Source: Ciborinia camelliae
Taxonomy: Eukaryota > Ascomycota > Leotiomycetes > Helotiales > Sclerotiniaceae
DNA length: 64,000 nt
NCBI GenBank assembly: GCA_025890175.1
Contig: JANPYM010000004.1
Coordinates: 1,371,134-1,435,133 of the forward strand
Reading direction: 5' to 3'
Below the pieces are notes generated by a model that saw nothing but the letters and a program-made list of their open reading frames with translations, was not told where the DNA came from and made no database searches. Each line of letters begins with the position of its first letter. The stretch's first letter is position 1. Below, in pieces: positions 10,575 through 22,530 of this stretch. Made by a program: the position numbers and the translations under genes.

Positions 10575-11492
10575 TCAATCCCTCAGCCATGCCCTTCGTT
10601 TCTCTTCCTTTTTTTGTTTTCTTTTCTCCTTGAATTGCTTCAGTTCCGCCTTGGATAATTTCTTCCCACTGCGTTCTTCCTTCAAACTTCGACCATCATG
10701 ATTATTTGCCGCGGCGTCGACATCAAAGAAAGCATTCATTTGTCTTTTGCTCTTATTCTCATCGTTGAAGTTCTCCGGATTGATTTCTGCAGCTTGCCAA
10801 CGTCCCGTGAATCGGTTGAATTGACCAGTTGCTGCATATGCGGCGGCTGGATCCAATCCCACAGGTGTTGGCTCTTCAACTGTTGCTGATTGGGCATACC
10901 AGGCATTTGGATCATAATCTCCGTGGATGGCAGGATCATAACCACCAACCGGACGAGAAGCTGGAATGCTTTCTGTAGGCACAACAACAGACTTTGTGAG
11001 TGATACACCTGGAGGACCAGGCTGAGAAACTTCAGGAACACGTGGGTTGTCCCACTGCGTGGCTCCTGTGAAGCGATTGTAGAAGTAGAAAGCTTGATTT
11101 GTCTCATCCCAAACTGGTGCCCAACCATCATCTTCTTGTGTTGCAGCTGGAGGTTGTTCATTAGGCAGTGGCGGAAGAGCTTCTTCTGGTAAAGGCGGAG
11201 CGTCTGCGGTTGCGTTTTTTTCTAATAGTTCGCTCGTTCCATTTTGGTTTTCAATCAAATTCGCATCGTTGCCAGAAGTGATGGCTTCGCCTTCTCCAGT
11301 TGTTGATAGATTTTTGTAACTCGAATTATTTTCTGGTTTGTCCAATCCTGTGGGTTCGTCATCAACCTTTGTATTCCCCACCTCCGTTTTATCGTGGCTT
11401 GGTGAATTCTCGTTGTCTGGGGACCTTTCGACGGCGGCGCTCGTGAAGTTTGGTGTCTGGGTATCTATGGTACCAGAATCTGGAGTAGACAT
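10575..11492 (-). CDS. WW-domain protein
   Basis: Single-exon gene for 305 residues. The first 120 are acidic, serine/threonine/asparagine-rich and probably disordered, ending in proline-rich segments. One WW domain follows at about residues 121-153, with its two defining tryptophans at W124 and W147, the aromatic trio FYF near 135-138, and the closing proline P150. WW domains bind proline-rich ligands such as PPxY. The C-terminal quarter has a GQFNRFTGRWQA segment and ends in a strongly basic, lysine-rich helix (KKLSKAELKQFKEKRKQKK), suggesting nuclear location or RNA binding. Fungal proteins of this architecture are mostly uncharacterised; splicing-related roles are known for other WW proteins but not shown here. 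Confidence 0.85.
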   Translation of the reverse strand: MSTPDSGTIDTQTPNFTSAAVERSPDNENSPSHDKTEVGNTKVDDEPTGLDKPENNSSYKNLSTTGEGEAITSGNDANLIENQNGTSELLEKNATADAPPLPEEALPPLPNEQPPAATQEDDGWAPVWDETNQAFYFYNRFTGATQWDNPRVPEVSQPGPPGVSLTKSVVVPTESIPASRPVGGYDPAIHGDYDPNAWYAQSATVEEPTPVGLDPAAAYAATGQFNRFTGRWQAAEINPENFNDENKSKRQMNAFFDVDAAANNHDGRSLKEERSGKKLSKAELKQFKEKRKQKKEEKRRAWLRD

Positions 11493-12021
11493 ATTGCACT
11501 AGATCTATTATGCATCAGAAAGAGCTTTCGACAAATGAAATGGGTTGGCCTGCTACAAGAGAGGAATTTGCGGAGGGTTAAAATAGTTACAAAATGTTGT
11601 AAAATTGATGTCTGTCACAAAGTTGAAGATTCAAGAGTTTAATGATCGCTCTCGGAAGCCTTCCAAGGTTGGAAGAAATAGGCGCTAAAGAAGCAAAGTT
11701 GCCTAAGGGTTTGGAGCTAAGATTCCAATATATTTGACACGTGATTGGAATGACCGATAGCAAGCCAGTTTAGGAGAAGAGGGTGTCACAGACAGTTTTA
11801 TTTTACTGCTCGAAGTCACTTCCAAAAATTAAGGAGAAAATTTCAAGAGTAATTGCATGCAAAATTGGGAATTCACCGTCCAAATTCTAATGCAGGTATC
11901 ATGAGAAACTTGGCTACACAAAGTCCCGGTGATGTTACATAGGTAATTATTTGTCTACAATTAGCTGAGTATTGTTTCATATTACAATAACGTTATATCG
12001 ATGCTAATTATTCGTTGTTTC
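11493..12021. other. intergenic, promoter of WW-domain gene
   Basis: About 530 bp, AT-rich, containing the upstream region of the WW gene and the 3' flank of the Mmc1-like gene. Contains a CACGTG-like motif near 11739. No gene seen. Confidence 0.45.
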
Positions 12022-13986
12022 TCAGTGTATGATATCTTTTGCAGATCTAATGACTTCTCTTGCTTTCTCAAGATCGCCTTCAATCGCTGGGTCAAGATCT
12101 TTGCCCTTCTCTGCCCTGTTCAGGTTTTCTCCGACAATCGTTTCGACGTTTCTCACGGCCTTTCTGCCTTCTTCTCTGACCTCCCCCTCCCAGTATGCTC
12201 TTGCGGTTTCCCACTTGTTCTGCATCCGCCTCATACTCCATACTATTCCGAATGCGGCCACAGCTCCTGCTTCGTATACTGTGGTGGATAGATTACTAAC
12301 ATACATGAGACCAGCAAGAACTGAGGTCAAGGATGAAGTGCTGAGAGTTTGTAGAACAAGCTTTTGGGCCAGCGCTTGAAGAGCAGGAATAGTAGTTGTA
12401 GATAAGAATGCCCTAGCAATTGGAATATGCAAAGGCCAAGGTTGAAGTTGTATCTTCGTTAACGTATCTTCATCGGCTGTGATTGGGATAACATCTCGAA
12501 ATCTGGGTGGAGGGGGCAGTCCTTTGGGGAGGGCCTCTTGAACAGGTGTGTAAGCCCAATCAGAGTTCTGTACAAGGTCAGAACGAAGGCGTATGTTACG
12601 ATATACACCGGCTTCTTCCGTCCGTCCTGCTAGAAATATGATTTCTTTCTCGGCCTCGGTCAAGAACCTTCGGCTTAACATATCAGATGCAATCATAGAA
12701 ACATCATCGACACGCCAAAACAATTTCCACCACCCCAACTTGCGCCACCTCTGACCTCCAAATGCAATGTCCAGTTGATCTCGAAGCTCAGTATGTGCAC
12801 GTTCAGACCATGTAGAAAGCTCATGACGGAGTGATGACATTTGGGCCGCCGGTATTCTAGTAGACAAAAGAAGGGATAATTGCCTGGCTTGCTCGGCTTC
12901 TAAATGTTTATCCGCGTTGTTTATGATAGATAAGATTAGTCTGAGAAGTGGTTCTTTAATGGTATCTTGTCTAGAGGATGCACCTGACTTCATCCAATCG
13001 ATGACCCCAGGAATACCGCTTGACAGCCACTGGTGCTCGTAGGTCATTGCATTTTCAATGCTCTTACGGAAAGTATGCAGAGCCTCATTGCCAGATGTGA
13101 TATCAATGGATGCTATAGGTAGAGATTGTGATTCCGAAGTTCGAAAGTTTACAGCACTTCCAATAGACTCCCGGTTTGCATCCAAGGGACATGAAAGGAG
13201 AGAGGCTGCTCCCATAATTCCATGCCCAAGAAGGAATGACTTATGTACGGGTGTTGTAACGGGAGTATAGCGACCTGTACTGGAGGTTGGTATCTCCATT
13301 GTCGGTACCAAAACAGCTTCCTCGAATATTCCGGATGCATCGTTTGTTGGAGGGTCCATTTCCAGGACCAAAATCTCCATTTTATGCCCATTGAACATCG
13401 GAGAAGAAATATTCATTTCATGTACCAGCCTACCGTTCCGCTCCGAGCCTTCATCCTCATTATGTCCCACCCTTATTAATAACGGCCGGCCCATGCTATC
13501 GCCGCGCATTATACCCCGCTCCCATTCCTCCTCTGCTTTTAACGGATCTGCTAAAATGAGCCTCAGGAGCTCCTTTGCTTTTTGAAGAGAAGTTCCTCCG
13601 TCTGCGAGTCCTAATATTGCAACTCGTATGGTCTCTTGGCCCTCCGGTTGTTCTAGACCTCGTAGTGCAAGTTGTAACCTAGATATATTTACATGGTTCG
13701 TGGCGTGTTTTTGTACCTCAAGCAATGCTTCACGGAGCGCACTGCGGTCTATTTTGCCGTATCTCTCAAAATCTCCATTATTTATAGCTTGTTTGGGAGC
13801 AGAGGATGATTGACGAACTTGCAATCGAGGAATAGGTAAAGGTTTGGATTGTCGAGGTTGGTTTCGAGACCTCTGCGAATATTGAGATAGCGAGCATATC
13901 GGGCATATCTGCGGTTTCTCAGGATTACTTGGCGTTCGAAGGGGGTTTGACCATCCGGTTCTCGCCCTGGGTATTCGTGGAGGCAT
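12022..13986 (-). CDS. probable Mmc1-like mitochondrial inner-membrane protein
   Basis: Single-exon 654-residue protein. The N-terminus is rich in Arg, Ser and Pro with almost no acidic residues for about 65 positions, as in mitochondrial presequences. The middle contains a conserved-looking KSFLLGHGIMGAASLL segment. The C-terminal part has a hydrophobic pair (TSVLAGLMYVSNLSTTVYEA and GAVAAFGIVWSMRRM) followed by a charged helix. This layout fits the fungal Mmc1/Mug99 family, reported as dynamin-related proteins of the mitochondrial inner membrane that help keep cristae in shape. The family assignment is from memory of the architecture and is moderately sure; the mitochondrial location is better supported than the function. 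The next gene upstream on the same strand ends 310 bp away. Confidence 0.65.
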   Translation of the reverse strand: MPPRIPRARTGWSNPLRTPSNPEKPQICPICSLSQYSQRSRNQPRQSKPLPIPRLQVRQSSSAPKQAINNGDFERYGKIDRSALREALLEVQKHATNHVNISRLQLALRGLEQPEGQETIRVAILGLADGGTSLQKAKELLRLILADPLKAEEEWERGIMRGDSMGRPLLIRVGHNEDEGSERNGRLVHEMNISSPMFNGHKMEILVLEMDPPTNDASGIFEEAVLVPTMEIPTSSTGRYTPVTTPVHKSFLLGHGIMGAASLLSCPLDANRESIGSAVNFRTSESQSLPIASIDITSGNEALHTFRKSIENAMTYEHQWLSSGIPGVIDWMKSGASSRQDTIKEPLLRLILSIINNADKHLEAEQARQLSLLLSTRIPAAQMSSLRHELSTWSERAHTELRDQLDIAFGGQRWRKLGWWKLFWRVDDVSMIASDMLSRRFLTEAEKEIIFLAGRTEEAGVYRNIRLRSDLVQNSDWAYTPVQEALPKGLPPPPRFRDVIPITADEDTLTKIQLQPWPLHIPIARAFLSTTTIPALQALAQKLVLQTLSTSSLTSVLAGLMYVSNLSTTVYEAGAVAAFGIVWSMRRMQNKWETARAYWEGEVREEGRKAVRNVETIVGENLNRAEKGKDLDPAIEGDLEKAREVIRSAKDIIH

Positions 13987-14296
13987 TATGGTCGAAGCAA
14001 GAAAAGAAAAATTGAAGATTTCTGGGACCTTTACCTACCTAGGTAGCCTAGGTTGGAGGTCGCTATTTGGGCCTTATAAATAAGGCCCAAATCAAGTGTA
14101 CAGCGGGTGGGAGCTGATCTGAAGCTTATTTTAATAGCTTCAGTTACGTTACGTCACAGTTGAAGATTAGAGGAGAAGAGAAGCGGCCCAAAGTGATTCT
14201 TCTTTCGTTTGGGATGTACGATTCAAACATTGAAATGCCCTGTATGAAGAGAATAATATCTGGTAAATTAAGTATCTTTAGAAAATCATGTAAGGA

Positions 14297-14900
14297 TCAT
14301 GAATTATTTAAACCCATTCCCCCAAACGCTCTATCGAGTTCGTCACCTTCTCGATTCGGCACCGCTACGGGTGCTTGTGCTAGGCGTGAAGCATCATTGC
14401 TTGATACATCGACATCCATGAGATTTCCACCACCTACAGCTGTCTTCTTCTCTGGCTCCAATATTCGCGCATCGCTGTCCAACCATCCGGGGGCAACTCT
14501 GCGCTTCTCGGCCAATTCTCTTGCAGCTATCGCATCTTCCCATGCCTTCAACTCCCTATCAGCATCGTCTTGAATTTTCTGTATATAATTTTGTAGTGCT
14601 TTGCAAGACGCAATTATCTCATCTGGATGCGCTGCGTGGCCCGACGACGATACGACGTATTTGGGTTTACCGTCGCTGGACGAGGCTGAAGCTCCCGTAG
14701 ATGACGGAGGTAAAGTTGAAGGGAGAGTCTTGTATGTGTATGGAAGAGTAGTCGCCGTAGGAAGAGACACGAACGGTGAGACTGTAAGGGGAACCTGGGC
14801 TAACAGAGGATGGGTACCTGGGCGTTGTTAGTGTTCAAATCGCTCTATCGGTGAGGTTGTACCGGGGGGGAAAGAAGGGGGGCACTCAACGGTTGTCCAT
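14297..14900 (-). CDS. small conserved-looking protein of unknown function, two exons
   Basis: The long frame from 14770 has no ATG, so the true start is placed in a short first exon: ATG at 14900 followed by three codons, then an intron (GTTGAG...CCCAG) ending near 14818. That gives a start reading MDNRTHPLLAQVPL, in frame with the long exon. The protein is about 176 residues: a Pro/Ser/Thr-rich first third, a central helical segment (DEIIASCKALQNYIQKIQDD) that looks like a coiled coil, then ELAEKRRVAPGWLDSDAR and a low-complexity tail. I do not recognise the family. It is transcribed away from the calcineurin gene. Confidence 0.6.
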
Positions 14901-16007
14901 GATTAAATGGAGCTGTGGAAAGAGCTATGACCTGAAATATTTTATAAAGGTGGCTTTCGATTCTCCAAAGTAATAATAGTTGTATTTAATTAGGTTTACC
15001 CAGCAATTGACCTTGTTTGAAGAAAGAACGAGATTATTAGATTTTGTTCTCGAAGCTTGTCTCCGGTAGTGAAGAGAGATCTCGATTATGGGGCCCCGAT
15101 GATGCCCTTACCTCACCTCGAGGAGTTTGGAACTTTGGAAATGAATTTATTCTCGAAGCTTAGGTTGTGTTGTTGGTTGCCCTTTTTTTGTCCTGTAGAT
15201 GTAATTAACGTAACGTGCGATGAAGAAATCCTATTCTCTTCCTGGATTCAGTCTTCTCGATGTCTATCCTCAATCAATCGGATATTCAATAGAGATACTG
15301 TACAGTACCTGTGCTCGTAATATAGGCAATTTGATGCGATAGAGAGAGATGGAGAGGGAGAGGGTAATAATATTGTACCGGTACTCTGCTCCTTTTGGTA
15401 GAAACAGAACCGGTGAGGCTGAAAATCCCCACACCAGTTCAGTCCACTTCATTTTTGCTTACGTATTATCCTCAGTTAAGGTAGGTGGTGTGGTGAATCA
15501 ATCAATCGTACATATCAGAATGAGTAAGTGAGTAATAAGGTATGATCCTGGGGTTTGCCGCCTTTTCAGACTTCACCTCCACGACCTCCAGCTTTAACCT
15601 TCCCGAAACAAATCAACCTGAACCCTTCAACCCCTTCAACCCCTTCAACCGTTCAACCCTTTTAAAACTTATCTGATTGTCAGCCTTATTGACAACAGCA
15701 ACAACAACGACGAGCTCAATATTCTCTCCTATTTTTTGAACTTCAATACATCTTCTTTCGAGTCTTTGTTGGTTTGGATCTACTTATCTGCTCAGGAGTT
15801 GATACAAGTAATTTACGAATAATTTTGTGCTTACTAGGTACTTCAAGGGACCGATACACCTGTGTTGCATAAACTCCCCTTTTGTTCAGCCTCTTTTTGC
15901 CATCCGATTCTCCATCCTGATTGCGACAGCCCAGTTACGACTGATCTTTTTGTGACACTAAAGTCGCAACCGAATACCATATTCCTTCATTTACACCGTT
16001 CGCCATC
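14901..16007. other. long divergent promoter region, calcineurin side pyrimidine-rich
   Basis: About 1.1 kb between two divergent start codons. It contains no protein-like frame. Near 15622-15660 there is a run of four imperfect CCCTTCAAC repeats, and the last 300 bp are CT-rich, as is common for strong fungal promoters and leaders. Confidence 0.5.
15622..15660. repeat. short tandem repeat CCCCTTCAAC, about four copies
   Basis: Decamer-like tandem array about 350-385 bp upstream of the calcineurin start codon. Could be a promoter element cluster or simple slippage product. Confidence 0.6.
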
Positions 16008-17887
16008 ATGGACGGCGAGGACCAGACCAAAACCCCGCTGACCCCACTCCCGCCAGCGGGCATTGAGAACAGGATGCAAGTTGATAATGCTTTACGAGCC
16101 ATTCATCAGAAGAAACCTGTGCCAGAGATCGACTTTACTCTCCATACTATGGAAGATGGAAGTCAAGTGAGCACGATGGAAAGAGTATGCAAAGGTATGG
16201 TTCAATCTAAGATGCGCGACTGCCAGTAAGTGTTACTGATTATATATATTTGCAGATGTACAAGCACCTGCCATGGTTCCACCGACAGATCAACAGTTCT
16301 TCTCGCCACAAGACCCATCCAAGCCAAATCTACAATTCTTGAAGCAGCATTTCTACAGAGAAGGTCGCTTAACCGAGGAACAAGCTTTATTCATTCTTGA
16401 GGAGGGCACAAAAGTGTTGAAGCAGGAGCCTAACCTTCTGGAAATGGATGCGCCAATCACTGTATGTGGTGATGTTCATGGACAATATTATGACTTAATG
16501 AAACTTTTCGAGGTTGGTGGGGATCCATCTGAGACCAGATACCTTTTCTTGGGAGACTACGTCGACAGAGGTTATTTCAGTATTGAGTGTGTGTTATATC
16601 TATGGTCTTTGAAGATCTGGTACCCAAACACTTTGTGGCTACTTCGAGGAAACCATGAATGCAGACATTTGACAGATTACTTCACATTCAAGCTCGAATG
16701 TAAGCACAAGTACTCAGAAAGGATCTACGAAGCATGCATGGATTCATTCTGCGCATTGCCTTTGGCTGCGGTTATGAACAAACAATTCTTGTGTATTCAT
16801 GGAGGTTTGAGTCCAGAGCTGCACACTTTGGATGATCTTAAAAGCGTGCGTACACCCATCATACCTCCTTCTATAGCTTTATTGACTTTGATTGGCAGAT
16901 TGACCGATTCCGCGAACCTCCCACTCATGGTCTCATGTGCGATATCTTATGGGCAGATCCATTGGAGGAATTTGGACAAGAAAAGACCTCCGAGTACTTC
17001 ATTCACAATCACGTTCGAGGTTGCTCTTATTTCTTCTCTTATCCTGCAGCATGCAATTTCCTGGAGAAAAACAACCTCCTTTCAATTATTCGAGCCCATG
17101 AGGCACAAGATGCTGGTTACCGAATGTACAGAAAGACTCGAACGACCGGATTCCCTAGTGTTATGACCATCTTCTCAGCACCTAATTATCTCGATGTCTA
17201 TAACAACAAGGCTGCTGTATTGAAGTATGAGAACAACGTTATGAACATCAGACAGTTTAATTGTACTCCTCATCCTTACTGGCTACCAAATTTCATGGAC
17301 GTTTTCACTTGGTCTTTACCCTTCGTTGGAGAGAAGATTACCGATATGTTACTTGCAATTCTGAGCACTTCCTCGGAAGATGAGCTCAAGGACGATCAAA
17401 CTCCATCGAGCACTTCGCCAGGTCCTATATCACCACCGGCCACTACTCCAATCGATCCGGAATCTATTGAGTACAAGAGAAGAGCGATTAAGAATAAAAT
17501 TCTTGCAATCGGTCGTCTTTCACGAGTTTTCCAGGTTTTGCGAGAAGAATCCGAGAGAGTTACCGAGTTGAAGACTGCATCCGGTGGTAGACTTCCAGCT
17601 GGAACTTTGATGCTTGGAGCAGAAGGTATCAAGAACGCAATCAGTAGTTTTGAAGATGCACGAAAGGTTGATTTGCAGAACGAACGTCTCCCACCCAGTC
17701 ATGAAGAGGTCACGAGACAGACTGAGGAAGGACGAGAGCAGGCATTGGAGAGAGCCAAGAGAGAGGCTGATAATGACAAGGGGCTACAGTTACTTTCCAG
17801 AAGGCTTAGCACGTAAGTGATATCTCAAATCCTACCTGAGAATCCCCTACTAACCCCTATTCTCTGCGTAGTGATCGCAAGAAATAA
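16008..17887 (+). CDS. cnaA: calcineurin A, catalytic subunit of Ca2+/calmodulin-dependent Ser/Thr phosphatase (PP2B)
   Basis: Dephosphorylates Crz1-type factors and other targets in response to calcium; works with the regulatory B subunit. Four exons: 16008-16194, 16256-16845, 16899-17812 and 17872-17887. They are joined by introns of 61, 53 and 59 bp with GT-AG ends and sum exactly to 568 residues. All metallophosphatase motifs are present: GDVHGQ, GDYVDRG, RGNHEC, then HGGLSPEL and the SAPNY segment. The B-subunit binding helix follows the catalytic core ([20 protein letters not shown]). A basic calmodulin-binding segment, [15 protein letters not shown], comes next, and an autoinhibitory-like region ([19 protein letters not shown]) lies before the C-terminus. 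The length is normal and there are no breaks. The last exon codes only for the final DRKK residues. Confidence 0.97.
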
Positions 17888-19819
17888 TAAGGTACAAATA
17901 TACGAGGGGAGGAATGGACTGGGGGTCATATCAGTGACACTTTGAGAAGCTACTATGATAATCGATCAATTCGATAGATACATTTTGATGATTTGCGTAC
18001 TTGGCCAATTTGTGGTATAATTGCACACAACGTCAAGTCAACTTTGTCTTCCAATATATTTCCAGCTTGTTTTTCTTTTCTGTTCTTCGCCCCATTTTTG
18101 TCTGCTCTATAACATCCATTGGACAATCTTCAGGTGTTTTCGACGACTATGATTAACGACACATCCAGTTTGTACTACAATCTTACTTCGGTGGATTCAA
18201 TTCATGAATGATAACTGGATATGGTTCCAGTTTTAAATCTTATGGTCGGATATATCACATTGTTTGTACTTTCAATTCAGTGTAGGCTAAGATGGGGGAA
18301 TGAAAAGATGGCACTTTTCTCGTTAGTTTGACATTATTTTCGAAAAGGCACTCGATAGATGCTATTATTGAGTCGTCTACCCCAAGTGGAGGAATGAGGA
18401 TCACGGTTGGTCACATTCACATGGGACTAATGTTGACTATTTTGTTTTAGTATGGGTGCAATCCATGGTTGAGCAACAACAATAAAACCTTCAATTCCTC
18501 TTACGAGCGCTAAAATAATTCTTAAGATCTTGACGTCTGAATAAAGTGTGGTGTGAAACGAAAACTCACGCATGACTTATAGCTATAATCAAGAATTTAC
18601 CCCCAGCTTGTCTACTGCCCATTAGCACGATCATTACTTGTAATATATAACCTCGTTTCTTGGCATAAGAGTTCAGAATAATACAAAGGGAACTTGAGGT
18701 ACTCGGTATCAATTACCTTCATATTCGGAACGGTAGATTGTTAGCTAGATATGTGATGCTTCACCAATATGCGTTTTGCTCCCCGCACTTTTCTTCTTTC
18801 GCGACGTGATATGCTGGCTGTAGATAATATATAATATGTACATCGCATTGCATTGCATATGGTTTATAACACGGTCTAACGTGGACAGCTAGGTAGGTGT
18901 TCTGATCGCTCTGGTGGGATATGTTTGGGATTTGGGATTTCGTTTCTGGGGTTACGTAGACACATGGAGGTAGAGGTAGATATGGAGGTCATATTAATAT
19001 ATTGCAAGATTACTTCGTTGTTCGCACTGAAACTCTGGGCATGAAGATCATTTCCCGTCTGTCTCTCCAATTATGAAGTTTCTCTCATTATGAAGGAGGC
19101 GATGCATGTAATGGGAATGGCGGCGTGATGGAATGGAATAATGGAAGACTCACTCGTCAGATGGATAGTTGACACAACAATGAGTAATGGGGATCTGAAT
19201 GGTAAATTGACGGAGAAACATACTTTGCAGCCGCGTGGAGCAATGGTGTGGGAGCCGGTATTTGCCATACCGGGGGGTGGATTTCGTGTACTTGTTATAT
19301 TCTATTCTATATCGTTCTCTTCGACGAATATGTAATATGTAATATCTAGACAGGTTATGTGATGTATGAGATGTGATGTTCAACCAAAGGTTTCAGTGAG
19401 GAAAATTGGTTTGGTATGGTCTAGTTTGATCTTTCCTGGCGATCTGTTGATCACTGGAGTTATGTGAATGAGATGGAAATGTAGATTTAGATGTTAGACT
19501 TGAACGCTATCTGGGAGAAGTTCTTGGGGGTGGGGGGGTATAGGTAGATATCATGCAGTCCCAACTTCTCAAAAATATCCTAATCCCATTTCTCAGGTTC
19601 GTCATCCGAGTCGAACAAGAATGATGAATTTGTTCAAGAAATCGCCAAGTTCAAAAATCAGTTTTGTGAAGGACAGTATGTATGATTGAGGTTCATCTAA
19701 CAGATTGCGGCTCTTTTATTGACATTGAAGAAAAAGAAACCGGATCTCTAATATTTGATAAAAGAGATCTGATCTGGATAAATATGACATCATGACATCA
19801 TACATGCATGTGCACTCGC
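17888..19819. other. gene-poor stretch downstream of calcineurin
   Basis: About 1.9 kb including the calcineurin 3' UTR. Short frames on both strands are unrelated to known proteins. AT-rich stretches and TGTAATAT/ATATGTAC words near 18820-18850 and 19330-19345 look like simple low-complexity DNA. No gene supported. Confidence 0.45.
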
Positions 19820-20218
19820 TCATACAGCCAGAACCCCACGAACAGTAAATGCCTCCCCAATTTCCAAAATCTCAACTCGAACTTCAAGAATGGCGGGGAA
19901 ATATCGGGAAGCTTGGCAAGCGACCTCCTTTTTCGGTTTCTCTCCATGGCATCCGCTATATGAAGATCATCATATCATCAAAACAAGATAAGGAGAAACA
20001 AAAGCTTCTCTGATATCATATATTCAGATAAACGTGCAGCCGTTCATGTAAATATAACAAATTGTTCGAGATGATGTTGAGAGAAAAAACTTGCCATTTG
20101 TCTCGCGTAAATCGAAGAGCTCATCGAACCCCTGCATTGCGTGCTCAATACACCTCGGACTTATGATTTTTTGGATAATTGTTTCGATGCAGTATTTGAG
20201 GAACTTAAGAGCTTGCAT
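19820..20218 (-). CDS. possible small gene, splicing unresolved
   Basis: A 64-residue minus-strand frame starts with ATG at 20218 (MQALKFLKYCIETIIQKI...). Downstream near 19820-19965 two minus-strand frames stay open: one reads CHGEKPKKEVACQAS...LEIGEAFTVRGVLAV, the other ADAMERNRKRRSLAK. A GC-AG intron (donor GCAAGT near 20092, acceptor ATAG near 19968) would join the first exon in frame to the second of these. The plus strand is also open over the same place (19849-20013). I recognise none of them. At most one is real; this could equally be a non-coding stretch. Confidence 0.25.
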
Positions 20219-21691
20219 CGTGGATAAAAGGATGAGATACGGATGAAAGGTGAAAGAGGGGAGAGGAGGTTATTGGGGAGTACTTTTTATTCTTTATGAC
20301 ACAGAAACAGTGAGGGGTTGTTTGGAAAGGGGGGAGAATGTGATGTTGGGATTTGGAATTGAGCGACGCATGGCCCGAAATGATGAAGGATACATGTAAC
20401 TTCTACATGCATGTTGGCCTTTGTGGAACCCCCACTCAAGTAGGGTAAACGGGTCGGGACCAAAGTACTGAATTGTACTGATGTCTGGTCACCGATCATT
20501 GGTGATATGGAGAGTGGCTTTATCAGTTCTCTAGTTGCATGGTCCAGGGTGGATTTCAATTTTGACTTATTCGGCAGGCATATTTGAAGAAAGAGATACT
20601 GTACATCTAAAAGAGCCATCGAATGGACATGTGAAGAATATAAATTGGAGTTTTAGCATTGGCGCTTGGAAGTTGGAACAGGTCCGCAAGAAACAAAAGC
20701 TCCTTGAATCCTTGATACTGCGCCCACTTCACTCATTCATCGCATCAATTGATGCAAGAAGCCATCAAATCAAGTGGAACACAATCAAGAATCGAAAATT
20801 TAATTATTATACGGGCGATTGATTGGATCTAGGTACGTGCGGTCAGTATCATGCTGGTTAGTTAACGTTAATAAAGTGGACTGGTTCAGAGGAGTTTCAA
20901 GTCTTTTGATCTCGACTTTCTTCGTCCCTTTCAAAAGGTTTAACGTTTCGTAATATCTTTGTTTTCTTCGGTCCTTTTGTTGGAAAGTGTTGTAGCTCTG
21001 AAGCTGTGAGGGGGTTAATGGAGCATAGAAAACAGTATATATTGAAGGTATTCGAGGGGATTCGCCTGGATCATATTCATTGTCAGTCCTGGAGTTCGTG
21101 TCACTCTAGGAATTCGCCAGTGTTACATCGCCACGCTTCTAGAATACGGAAACGAGTTCCGTACATTCGCTACAGGCTATAACTGGATTATTCAATTGGA
21201 GAAAGAATAAATCCAATATATGAAAACCTAGTTCGACAGCCGCGGAACCATTGATCGAATCAGTCTTTCTTTTTCTATTTCTATATTTAGTGGTTGGAAA
21301 TATATTGAATCGGGATATCCCATGCATAGATTCGCCTCCTCCGAACGGATGCTGGTCTAGGGCAGTCCTTCCGCATACTTGGGGGATCAACTACTTACGC
21401 CTTACGACGCTTCAGCCCATCTCCACGGCACGACCCTGGAGATTTCTCCACGCTATCGCACATAGATAGAGCGTACTTACATAATATCTAAACACTCTAT
21501 TGCTAATAGCTATCCATAAATCGAACATATCCCACCTGTCGAAGACTGAGGTCCAGCTTTGTGCTCGAGTTGATTGGACGAGTGTGGTGAGAAATACCCT
21601 GACGATTGTGTGATCTTTGCACCTCTGGGTATTTGTCTTGTCGTCCTGTCACGTCAAATTAGCACGACGATTTACCATATAAGAAGTCACC
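20219..21691. other. long upstream region of the bZIP gene
   Basis: About 1.5 kb. Frames of 70-110 residues on both strands have no motif. It probably holds the bZIP promoter and leader. No other gene supported. Confidence 0.4.
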
Positions 21692-22530
21692 ATGACGGTC
21701 ACGCAAGTATATCCTTCTATCGCTCCCATACCGATGACAGAATCGGAAGTTCTCTACCAATCGCAGCATTTCGATTCTCAACCTCAAACTCATTCTCAGC
21801 AGCAGCAGCAACATTCATATATAGATCCCGCCCTCGCTCAACATGATCTTAGAATATTCACACAGGGGCTGGCGCACAATCCATGTTACGATACCCCAAT
21901 AGCGCCATACCCTGCCTCGGATAGTAGTGGGGGTTCGATAGATATGTGGGCAGGAGGAGTGATGAATTGGGTTGATGGACAGAGTGCCAGTGAGTTCTTT
22001 TGCTTGTCTGTTCCATTCTGTGGGCCGATCAACAAACCCAAGAGATGAAAAATGAACTCGTGTTCTAGAACAAGTGTTCGGACAAGAAGCGGCATTTATC
22101 AGCCCCCAATCTTCTACATAGATCAGTATAATCTATAAATTTCCAGGTACTGACTCCCTTAGCCATGTCCATGCATCCATATCTCCACACCCGAACCTCA
22201 CAATCGGAACCTCTATTTTCCGGAGCACTTTCATCCCCCATACAATCACTACCTCCCCGCGAACCGAATGCCAAACGCGATGCATCTACTGCAGCTTCAG
22301 CTCGCTTTCGCCAAAAGAAGAAACAGAGAGAAAAGAGTCTAGAGACAAATGTTAAGAAACAACAGGAGAGAATTGGGATGATGGAATGCAGAATAAAGGA
22401 ATTGGAAGGCGAGAATGGGTTTCTGAAGGAATTGGTTATGGGCAGGATTAAGTGGAAAGAGGATAAAGAGAATGGTGAAGGTAATAGCGAAGAAGAGGAA
22501 AAAGAGAAGGGTGAGAAGAAAACGGAGTAA
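21692..22530 (+). CDS. bZIP transcription factor, CYS3/MetR-like
   Basis: Two exons, 21692-21989 and 22163-22530, give 221 residues. The intron of 173 bp has GTGAGT and an acceptor at 22162; the nearer acceptor at 22146 breaks the frame, so the later one is chosen. The N-terminal half is Gln/Ser/Pro-rich with a QQQQQ run. The basic region RDASTAASARFRQKKKQRE carries the AASARFR signature typical of fungal CYS3/MetR (sulfur regulation) bZIP proteins. It is followed by a short leucine zipper-like helix and a strongly acidic/lysine tail. It likely binds DNA as a dimer in the nucleus. Family type is fairly sure; the regulated pathway (sulfur amino acids) is inference, and several fungal bZIPs share this basic region. 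Confidence 0.85.
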
